Positions 1-6,065 of a stretch of DNA of 19,752 bases are shown piece after piece. Below the pieces are notes generated by a model. That model searched no databases and was not told the DNA's origin. It saw nothing but the letters and a program-made list of their open reading frames with translations. Within the stretch, counting starts at the first letter, position 1. The number at the start of each line of letters is the position of its first letter. This DNA is from CAYJNO01 sp044432885. GTDB lineage: Bacteria; Bacillota_I; Bacilli_A; Erysipelotrichales; Erysipelotrichaceae. Both the position numbers and the translations under genes were made by a program. The stretch covers positions 1-19,752 of the forward strand of contig JAWXUG010000011.1 of NCBI GenBank assembly GCA_044432885.1. The letters are read 5' to 3'.

Positions 1-32
1 TTTTTCTCAATAATAAAACAGGAGGAAGAAGC

Positions 33-947
33 ATGAAAATAATAGACTATGATGGTAAACAATTACTATCACCAAAAAAAGATTTAGTATTTAAGTATCT
101 ATTCGTTGATAAACCAAATAAAGGATTACAAGCATTTTTAAATGATGTATTGAACTTAAATATCAAACACTATCAAGATATAAGCATTGAAAACAGTGAA
201 GTATCCGTAGAGCGGGTAGATGGGAAACTACCCCGTATGGATTTAAAAGTGAAGGTTGATGACTTTTATATTAATGTAGAAATACAATTGAGCGATAAAA
301 AGAATTTAGAAACAAGAAACGCTTTCTATCGTTCTAAAATGATATCAAACTCATTAGAAAAGGGAGAGGATTACAAGAAGCTAAAAAAATACATTACCTT
401 ATGGATTCTAGATTATACAATTCCCCAAACAGATTATGCCTATGATTATACTCAAGAGGTATTTAAATATTCAAATAGTGTATTTTCATCTACGGAGGAA
501 ACACATATTATCCAACTCCCTTTATTTAATTGGGAAGAGGAGTTGAGTGGAAGGAATAAATGGATTGGATTATTAAATATCCGTGATAAAATAGATGTAG
601 ATAAGTTGAAAGCGAGGGATGAGACAATGAATGAAGTCATTGACAAGTTGGAAAAATTAAGCGCCGATAAAAAACTACGTCTACAACTAGAAGCTGAGGA
701 AGATGCAGAAAGAGAATATGTCAGCTATATGAATGTAATCAAAAGAGAAGCAACTGCTCAAGGACTAGCTGAGGGATTAGCTGAAGGGAAAGTCCAAGGT
801 CTAGCAGAAGGCAAGGCAGAAGGCAAAGCAGAAGGTTATGAATTGGGCGTACTAGAAACTGCAAAGAAATTAAAATCATTAAATACACCTATTCATATCA
901 TCATGCAGGCCACTGGCTTAAGTGAAGAAAAAATTGAAAATTTGTAA
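33..947 (+). CDS. Rpn-family (PDDEXK_2) recombination-promoting nuclease / putative transposase-like protein
   Basis: The 304-aa protein looks like an Rpn/PDDEXK_2 nuclease, a family reported to cut DNA and promote RecA-independent recombination. The N-terminus has the family's SPKKDLVFKYLF segment (13-24). The PD-(D/E)XK core is visible as D70 in PRMDLKV followed by E83-I-Q85 in NVEIQL, then an R-x-AFYRSKM helix near 95-103. A charged helical part (190-240) leads into a Gly/Ala/Glu repeat (about 243-268, AEGK units) and a short C-terminal helix ending in a TGLSEEKIENL motif, both typical of this family. The ATG follows an excellent GGAGGA site at 21-26. It is convergent with rlmB and shares a terminator with it. 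Such proteins are scattered and multicopy in gut Firmicutes, and their physiological role is unsettled. No transposon ends are visible, so I do not call a mobile element. Family assignment is confident, the cellular role is not. Confidence 0.85.
   Translation: MKIIDYDGKQLLSPKKDLVFKYLFVDKPNKGLQAFLNDVLNLNIKHYQDISIENSEVSVERVDGKLPRMDLKVKVDDFYINVEIQLSDKKNLETRNAFYRSKMISNSLEKGEDYKKLKKYITLWILDYTIPQTDYAYDYTQEVFKYSNSVFSSTEETHIIQLPLFNWEEELSGRNKWIGLLNIRDKIDVDKLKARDETMNEVIDKLEKLSADKKLRLQLEAEEDAEREYVSYMNVIKREATAQGLAEGLAEGKVQGLAEGKAEGKAEGYELGVLETAKKLKSLNTPIHIIMQATGLSEEKIENL
804..835 (+). repeat. 12-nt tandem repeat encoding the AEGK tail of the Rpn-like protein
   Basis: A 12-base unit (gcagaaggcaag, then gcagaaggcaaa, then a partial gcagaagg) runs in tandem and encodes Ala-Glu-Gly-Lys steps. 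More degenerate GLAEG units lie just upstream (about 762-803). The near-identity at DNA level is open to replication slippage in steps of four residues without frameshift. Confidence 0.75.
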
Positions 948-990
948 AACCGACATAATTTAATAAATCACCCATAAACTTCGTTCTAGT

Positions 991-1034
991 AAAAAGGTAA
1001 GCAAGCTATAAAGAATAGCTTCACTTACCTTTTT
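991..1034. terminator. Bidirectional Rho-independent terminator between rpn-like gene and rlmB
   Basis: An 11-bp perfect outer stem (AAAAAGGTAAG at 991-1001 with CTTACCTTTTT at 1024-1034) is stacked through a small internal loop on a second stem (AAGCTAT 1003-1009 with ATAGCTT 1015-1021). A run of T flanks it on each strand, so it can end both the plus-strand nuclease transcript and the minus-strand cysS-mrnC-rlmB transcript. Confidence 0.85.
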
Positions 1035-1048
1035 TGCCGTATAAATAA

Positions 1049-1765
1049 TTATTTGCCATTAAATGGATATCGTTTGTTATGAATTTCATAAAGAATAATT
1101 CCTGTTGCCACTGAAGCATTTAAAGAGCTAATACTACCTACCATTGGCAATTTAATTAAAAAATCACATTCTTCTTTTACAAGTCTTGAAATCCCTTTAC
1201 CCTCTGATCCAATGATAAGTACAGTTGGCATTTTATAATCTAAAGCACGATAATCACTCGCCTTGTTAACATCTGTTCCCACAATCCAATATCCAGCTTG
1301 TTTAAGCAATTTTAAAGTCGCACTTAAATTCACTACTTCCGCCACATCTACAGTATCCATTGCTCCTGCTGCTACTTTCGCAACCGTTTGGTTCAAAGAA
1401 ACCGAATTATGCTTTTTATAAATTACACCATTAGCACCGATACAATCAACTGTACGCATAATCGCTCCTAAATTGTGAGGATCTTGTAGCTGATCTAACA
1501 CGATAATCAAGGGATATTCGCTAGCTTTCGCTTTTTCTATCATTTGATCTAATTCAATGGTTTTATATTCTTGGCATAAAGCTACAACCCCTTGGTGATT
1601 TTGACTTTTGCACAACTTAAATAATTCATTTTTATCAACGTAGGTCTTTTTCACATTTGTCTTTTGAAAATCGTTAGATCCTTTCATAAGATAGAGCTGA
1701 AGTATTCTCCCCTCATTTCTCAAAGCATTATTAACTGCATTTTTTCCATATATATATTGTCCCAT
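1049..1765 (-). CDS. rlmB: 23S rRNA (guanosine-2'-O-)-methyltransferase RlmB (SpoU/TrmH family)
   Basis: A 238-aa SPOUT methyltransferase that by family uses S-adenosylmethionine to methylate the 2'-O of G2251 (E. coli numbering) in the peptidyl-transferase P-loop of 23S rRNA. The N-terminal substrate-binding part opens with the typical YIYGKNAVNNAL. The knotted catalytic domain carries motif 1 (DPHNLGAIMRT, 95-105), motif 2 (IIGSEGKGIS, 184-193) and motif 3 (LPMVGSISSLNASVA, 206-220). The length is normal for RlmB. It is the last gene of the minus-strand operon, starting 8 bases after the mrnC stop and preceded by GGGGGA. Pairing with mini-RNase III makes sense because both act on 23S rRNA. 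RlmB fits better than TrmH or a generic SpoU protein because of the neighbourhood and the N-terminal domain, although a close paralogue cannot be excluded. Confidence 0.93.
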   Translation of the reverse strand: MGQYIYGKNAVNNALRNEGRILQLYLMKGSNDFQKTNVKKTYVDKNELFKLCKSQNHQGVVALCQEYKTIELDQMIEKAKASEYPLIIVLDQLQDPHNLGAIMRTVDCIGANGVIYKKHNSVSLNQTVAKVAAGAMDTVDVAEVVNLSATLKLLKQAGYWIVGTDVNKASDYRALDYKMPTVLIIGSEGKGISRLVKEECDFLIKLPMVGSISSLNASVATGIILYEIHNKRYPFNGK

Positions 1766-1773
1766 GAATCCCC

Positions 1774-2154
1774 CTATCTATGTAATGATTTAGCTATTTC
1801 AAATAGCTCCTTAATACGTTGATGTTGTTGATTTAAATATAAATAACCAATTAACGCCTCAAAACCTGTTGAGATACGATAGGTCATCATTTCTGTATTT
1901 TTAGGGGTACTATTACTTTTAGCATTTCTTCCCCTTTTAAATACATCTAATTCCTCTTCACTGAGTAATTGCTCACTCTCTAAATAAAAATATACTTTTG
2001 CCTGAGCTTTAGCACTCACAAATCGCACACTTTGTTTTTGTAAGCGATCTGCTTTATTTAATCCCTGTGAGATTAAATACTCACGAACATACAAAGACCA
2101 TACTACATCTCCCATATATGCTAGGGTCGTAGCATTTAACACTTGTGGATTCAT
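1774..2154 (-). CDS. mrnC: Mini-ribonuclease III (23S rRNA maturation)
   Basis: A 126-aa protein consisting of an RNase III catalytic domain without the double-stranded RNA-binding domain, as in MrnC, which trims the paired ends of pre-23S rRNA. The first acidic signature is LAYMGDVVW (D16), the conserved loop is KRGRNAKSNSTPKN (73-86), and the second acidic site is GFEALIGYLYL (E99). Its start overlaps the cysS stop by one base (TAATG on the minus strand), implying translational coupling. It lies directly between cysS and rlmB, the standard Firmicutes arrangement. Length and motifs are complete. I see no reasonable alternative assignment. Confidence 0.95.
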   Translation of the reverse strand: MNPQVLNATTLAYMGDVVWSLYVREYLISQGLNKADRLQKQSVRFVSAKAQAKVYFYLESEQLLSEEELDVFKRGRNAKSNSTPKNTEMMTYRISTGFEALIGYLYLNQQHQRIKELFEIAKSLHR

Positions 2155-3482
2155 TAAATCAATCCCTTTTCCGTTAGCACTGTTCTAATAGTATCAGCTT
2201 TTTCAAAATCTTTTACAGCCTTAGCATCGTTCCATGATTGATATAAAGAACGTGCTTCATCATCCATTTCAATTCGATTTGTTTGAATTCCTAAAATATC
2301 AAGCATTTTTTCAATAGAAACAACATAACTAGCGATTAAATCCATTTGTTTTTCCTTTACACGTATACTTTGATTTAATTTTTTTACAGTATCATAGATA
2401 ACCGTATACGCATTTGGTGTATTTAAATCATCATTCATTGCTTCTAAAAAAGCTTGATAACTTTCTTCATCGTAGTTGATTAAAGAAGTTTGTGATAAAC
2501 CACATTGAATGTATCCTTGTTTTAAAGCCACCATAATTTTATCTAACTCTTTACGTGCTGTATCAATTGCTTCCATTGTAAAATTTAATTCTTTACGATA
2601 ATGTACCGATAGCGTAAGAAAACGGACAAGTTGAGCGCCTAACTCAGCAATAACATCCTTAGCATTACGGATGTTTCCTAAAGATTTACTCATCTTTTCA
2701 CCATCAATATTAATCATTGCATTGTGCACCCAATAATTTGCAATACTGTTATGATATAAAGCCTTAGATTGTGCAACTTCATTTTCATGATGTGGAAACT
2801 TTAAGTCCATTCCACCGCCATGAATATCTATCATCCCTTTAAACTGTTGATGAATCATTACAACACATTCACTATGCCATCCTGGTCTACCCATTGAGAA
2901 TTTACTTGGCCACTTAATTCCCATATCGGTTTTTTTCCACAATGCAAAGTCCAATGGATTTTTCTTTTTCTGATTCGATTCAATGCGAGCTCCTACTTTT
3001 AGGTCATCTACATTTTGTTTAGAAATTTCTCCATAACCTTCTATGCTGTCTACGCTAAAATATACATCCCCATCAACATCATAGGCATTACCCTTTTCTA
3101 CTAATTCTTCGATAAATGCTACAATTGCATCCATAGTTTCTGTCACTTTAGGTGTACTATACAAAGGTTTTGTATTAAGTGCTTTTCTTACATCATTGTA
3201 AGCATCAATATAACGATTTGTAATAGTAAACTCATCTGTCTGTTCTTCAATTGCTTTTTTTATGATTTTATCGTCAACATCGGTAAAGTTTGAAACATAT
3301 TTAACCTCATACCCATTGGCCTCTAAGGTTCTCTTTAATGTATCAAATACAATAATCGGTCTAGCATTTCCAATATGTGCATGTCCGTATACCGTTGGTC
3401 CACACACATACATACTCACTTTATTTTCTTTAATTGGCACAAATGTTTCTACTTTTAAACTTTTTGCATTATACAGTTTCAT
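2154..3482 (-). CDS. cysS: Cysteinyl-tRNA synthetase
   Basis: A class I aminoacyl-tRNA synthetase of 442 aa that charges tRNA-Cys. Visible landmarks are the HIGH-type motif in HAHIGNARP (34-42), the KMSKS loop (263-267), and the zinc ligands expected for CysS: C27 (YVCGPTVYG), C206 (GWHSEC), H231 and E235 (FPHHENE). The C-terminal helical domain is present up to EKGLI. The last 20 or so residues of most bacterial CysS proteins, with an E-D-T-x-Q-G-T-x-W type ending, are missing, so the protein is a little short. The start follows a GGGGGA site and overlaps the DUF2238 gene by 14 bases. The stop overlaps the mrnC start. Family certainty is very high. Confidence 0.97.
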   Translation of the reverse strand: MKLYNAKSLKVETFVPIKENKVSMYVCGPTVYGHAHIGNARPIIVFDTLKRTLEANGYEVKYVSNFTDVDDKIIKKAIEEQTDEFTITNRYIDAYNDVRKALNTKPLYSTPKVTETMDAIVAFIEELVEKGNAYDVDGDVYFSVDSIEGYGEISKQNVDDLKVGARIESNQKKKNPLDFALWKKTDMGIKWPSKFSMGRPGWHSECVVMIHQQFKGMIDIHGGGMDLKFPHHENEVAQSKALYHNSIANYWVHNAMINIDGEKMSKSLGNIRNAKDVIAELGAQLVRFLTLSVHYRKELNFTMEAIDTARKELDKIMVALKQGYIQCGLSQTSLINYDEESYQAFLEAMNDDLNTPNAYTVIYDTVKKLNQSIRVKEKQMDLIASYVVSIEKMLDILGIQTNRIEMDDEARSLYQSWNDAKAVKDFEKADTIRTVLTEKGLI

Positions 3483-4191
3483 CTTTATTCCCCCTCTTCG
3501 CTTTTCTCAATTGAATATTATGAATAAACTGTGTTTGATATTTTAGTGATAAATAACCCATTAAAGAAGTAATCGCTGCACCCACTGCATCGACAATTAA
3601 ATCCTTCATAGTGTCTTGTAAGGCCGCCCTACCCAGTAATAGAGTCCCATCTTCTAGCATAAATTTCTGCATATTTAAGCCTAATACTCCATCAAAGGTA
3701 AATTCGTAAACTTCCCATGCAACCCCTAAAGTAACTGCGAAACAAAATGCAAAGAAGGCAACAAAGGCTGGGGATAATTCTAAGGGTATCCCTTCACTTT
3801 TATTTAATAAACTCACAAAAGAGAAGCCTAATGCTCCCAACATTGCACCGCTAAAGCCATGTAGGATCGTATCCCAGTGCGGAACATTATAGTAGAAACT
3901 TCTGACTTCTCCTAAAAAGATTGCACAATATAGAAATATGACATACAGAATCATCATATGTGAAGGAATCTCTATCATCCACTTTTTAGCTAAAATACTT
4001 GGTAAAATTAAAACGACAATCCCTAACAAGCTTTGAGTTAACATCAATGTAAAATCAGCTTTTACCCTAACCGTTGGGTCCGTACTCATCACAGGGGCCT
4101 TAATCATAATTATAACAAGTAAAACTGACGACAAAATCATTGTAAACATGACAAAGCCATATATTATTTTTTCTAAATTCCATTTCTTCAT
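3469..4191 (-). CDS. DUF2238/YjdF-like multi-pass membrane protein, function unknown
   Basis: With the start used here this is a 240-aa protein with about six hydrophobic segments (roughly 9-30, 50-68, 76-98, 113-129, 143-160, 200-217). It has the conserved features I associate with the DUF2238/YjdF family: HWDTILHGFSGAMLG (105-119), WEVYEF (159-164) with a following Asp, and DTMKDLIVDAVGA (193-205). The buried His, Asp and Glu residues suggest a catalytic or ion-binding site, but the family's role is not known to me. An ATG 24 bases upstream (4215) is also open and would add eight residues. I prefer 4191 because an AGAGGAT ribosome site lies 9 bases before it, while 4215 has none. The gene sits between the XRE regulator and cysS and overlaps cysS. 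Confidence 0.8.
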   Translation of the reverse strand: MKKWNLEKIIYGFVMFTMILSSVLLVIIMIKAPVMSTDPTVRVKADFTLMLTQSLLGIVVLILPSILAKKWMIEIPSHMMILYVIFLYCAIFLGEVRSFYYNVPHWDTILHGFSGAMLGALGFSFVSLLNKSEGIPLELSPAFVAFFAFCFAVTLGVAWEVYEFTFDGVLGLNMQKFMLEDGTLLLGRAALQDTMKDLIVDAVGAAITSLMGYLSLKYQTQFIHNIQLRKAKRGNKDETV

Positions 4192-4207
4192 TTTTTGTTT
4201 ATCCTCT

Positions 4208-5833
4208 TTATTCATCTTCTATTGTAGGTGTCTGTAAAGGTTCATCCGTTGGCTCCTGTGTTGGCTCTACGCTTGGCTCATCAGTTGCCTCAGGATCTTC
4301 TGTTGGTTCACCAGTAATATCTGGTGTTATTTCTGGAGTGACTTGTGGAATTTCACTAGGCGCAACCGACGGTACTGGTGTAGGTTCAACAATAATCTTT
4401 TCTACTGTAAACACTTTTGTGGATAAGGTTGAATCTAAATAAAGTACTGAATCACTTACAGCATAGATTTCAACAGTATATGTTTGACCATCCACAAACT
4501 GATCAATGGAAAAACTCGCTTTGGCTGTGACTACTTTAGCGCTTATTCCATCTACAAAACTAAGTACATAATAATCTGCATTTATCACTTCATCAAAGGT
4601 AATAGTTAACTGCTTTTCACTAATACTAATTTGTATGTTCTCGACACTAGCTAACGTAGTGGTTTCAACCTTTGTTTCCTTTTCAAATTTATTGGAAGAA
4701 TTATTTCCGACTCCCATAATCTCATCATAAGTATAACCAATTAAGTAATCAACCGCCCCTGCAATATCCATAACCTTCCAAGTGTTGGCAAGTTCATAAT
4801 CTTGATTATCACTAATCATTACTACCGTTCCATCTTGAAATAATAAAGCAAGCGCATCATTTAATAAAACTAATTTATCAATCGATTGATAATCCTCAAT
4901 ACAATAATAATCCATATTCTTATCGTAGATAACATCCGCTACCCCATTATCATACAGTACAATGGTGTGCACTTCATCTGAAACGATTTGTTGAACCGAT
5001 ACAATGTCTTCAATAAGAGCCACTGTATCAAGGTCATTACTAAAAACATTTGACTCATCATCAATCACAATATATTGATTATTATAGGTAATCATTTTAT
5101 GAATATTTGTCAACCCTTCTAAGCTTTCATCACATTCACCTATACAGTATAACTGATTGCTTTGATCTTTAGCTAAAAAGAAATTTTCTGCTATTTGAAT
5201 TTCAATAATGTCTCTTAATTCACTTGTAGGATATTTATCTTTAGCGTTGCCAACACTTTGTACGCTTCCATCGCTCAACAAAACAACACTCACTTCTTCA
5301 TTAACATATACAGCTACTGCGTTTTCAATAGAGCTTACACTAAATTGACCATTGCTGTTGTTTCCTTTATATTGAAGTTTTCCATCCTCAAAATAAATAT
5401 ACCCTTGTGAGTTTGCAGCTAATAAATAATCTATTTGTAGCTCCAAATCTAATGGGATAGCTTGAGGGCTGGAAAAAATTGTATTTAAAATGAAAAACAA
5501 GCTTATGATGACAACAAAAATACCTGCTTTTTTAATTTTCTCATGATGCAGGTCAAAGAAAGTGGGTTGATTTACAGCAGTAAAATCAAAGGTTGGCTGC
5601 ACATCTATATGAGGAATTAAAGATAAATCTAATGGATATTCATCATTAAAAACATCTTTATCAATCTTATAAAACATCGCTAATTTTTCCATCAATTCCG
5701 CTTCAAGTTCACATCGCCCATTTTCAATGGCCATGTATTCTACTGTTTCAAGACCAAGATAGGTAGCTACTGTATTTTGACTTAATGATGAATGTTTGCG
5801 AAGTTCGAATAATTTATAAGGAATTTGACTCAT
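4208..5833 (-). CDS. Membrane-anchored XRE-family HTH protein with RCC1-like repeats, fibronectin III-like domain and Pro/Thr/Glu-rich tail
   Basis: A 541-aa mosaic protein. Residues 5-62 form an XRE/Cro-type helix-turn-helix (SLSQNTVATYLGLETVEYMA, then IENG). A linker leads to one transmembrane helix (about 103-121) preceded by KIKK, which predicts the HTH inside the cell and the rest outside. Residues about 130-380 resemble degenerate RCC1/ATS1-type propeller repeats (recurring LLSDGSVQSVGN, LLFQDGTVVMIS, IMGVGNNSSNKF). About 395-478 looks like a fibronectin III fold. The acidic tail (481-541) is rich in EPT and PTP steps, as in wall-spanning linkers. This is a RodZ-like topology with a very different exterior. 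Ligand and target genes are unknown. GGAGGT precedes the ATG. It is first in the operon with DUF2238, cysS, mrnC and rlmB, and a palindrome in its promoter suggests autoregulation. Domain calls rest on pattern reading, with HTH and membrane helix the firmest. Confidence 0.82.
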   Translation of the reverse strand: MSQIPYKLFELRKHSSLSQNTVATYLGLETVEYMAIENGRCELEAELMEKLAMFYKIDKDVFNDEYPLDLSLIPHIDVQPTFDFTAVNQPTFFDLHHEKIKKAGIFVVIISLFFILNTIFSSPQAIPLDLELQIDYLLAANSQGYIYFEDGKLQYKGNNSNGQFSVSSIENAVAVYVNEEVSVVLLSDGSVQSVGNAKDKYPTSELRDIIEIQIAENFFLAKDQSNQLYCIGECDESLEGLTNIHKMITYNNQYIVIDDESNVFSNDLDTVALIEDIVSVQQIVSDEVHTIVLYDNGVADVIYDKNMDYYCIEDYQSIDKLVLLNDALALLFQDGTVVMISDNQDYELANTWKVMDIAGAVDYLIGYTYDEIMGVGNNSSNKFEKETKVETTTLASVENIQISISEKQLTITFDEVINADYYVLSFVDGISAKVVTAKASFSIDQFVDGQTYTVEIYAVSDSVLYLDSTLSTKVFTVEKIIVEPTPVPSVAPSEIPQVTPEITPDITGEPTEDPEATDEPSVEPTQEPTDEPLQTPTIEDE

Positions 5834-5846
5834 TTTCGACCTCCAT

Positions 5847-5869
5847 AATATGGTTATTTATACCATATT
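5847..5869. promoter_or_regulatory. Candidate operator: perfect 8-bp inverted repeat over the XRE-operon promoter
   Basis: AATATGGT (5847-5854) and ACCATATT (5862-5869) are exact inverted repeats separated by 7 bases. The site covers the probable extended -10 element and transcription start of the minus-strand operon and ends three bases before its ribosome site. A GTTATTT heptamer inside it (5853-5859) recurs exactly 21 bases away (5874-5880), two helical turns. The position suggests repression by blocking RNA polymerase, and the XRE protein encoded just downstream is the obvious candidate binder. Confidence 0.6.
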
Positions 5870-5885
5870 TCACGTTATTTTACTA
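5857..5885 (-). promoter_or_regulatory. Probable promoter of the XRE-DUF2238-cysS-mrnC-rlmB operon
   Basis: On the minus strand an extended -10 (TGGTATAAA, 5865-5857) lies about 7 bases before a predicted start near 5850, leaving a short leader with GGAGGT at 5844-5839. The -35 at the right distance (TAGTAA, 5885-5880) is poor, which is usual for extended -10 promoters. The remainder of the 5834-6030 gap is AT-rich, with nothing else recognised. Confidence 0.5.
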
Positions 5886-6030
5886 GTCTATCCCCCAGTT
5901 GCAAAGCTAATTCTCCTTATTTTATAAATATTTTCTGTATTTTAACACTTCTTTATTCAAGTATGCTATTTTTACCTTTTTATCCTTTTTTCCTTCATTT
6001 TTAAAATCTAGTAAAAACAAATTTAGCTTG

Positions 6031-6059
6031 TTGAAGTGTCTGTTGATAACCTATATAAT
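6031..6059 (+). promoter_or_regulatory. addB promoter giving a predicted leaderless transcript
   Basis: TTGAAG (6031-6036) is separated by 17 bases from a perfect TATAAT (6054-6059). The usual start seven bases after the -10 falls on 6066, which is the A of the ATG at 6066. No ribosome-binding sequence precedes either this ATG or the GTG at 6036, and the GTG lies partly inside the -35 hexamer. Confidence 0.65.
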
Positions 6060-6065
6060 ACACTT

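Noticed and set aside
1..990. Rpn-like gene as part of a transposon
   Set aside because: No inverted ends, target duplications or companion transposition genes are visible in the part shown. The family is often solitary.
5870..6030. Possible small RNA or riboswitch in the divergent control region
   Set aside because: The region is AT-rich with no stable stem, T-box feature or conserved motif that I can see, despite cysS lying downstream.
6036..6065. GTG start extending AddB by ten residues
   Set aside because: The codon overlaps a good -35 hexamer, has no ribosome site, and the predicted transcript begins at 6066.
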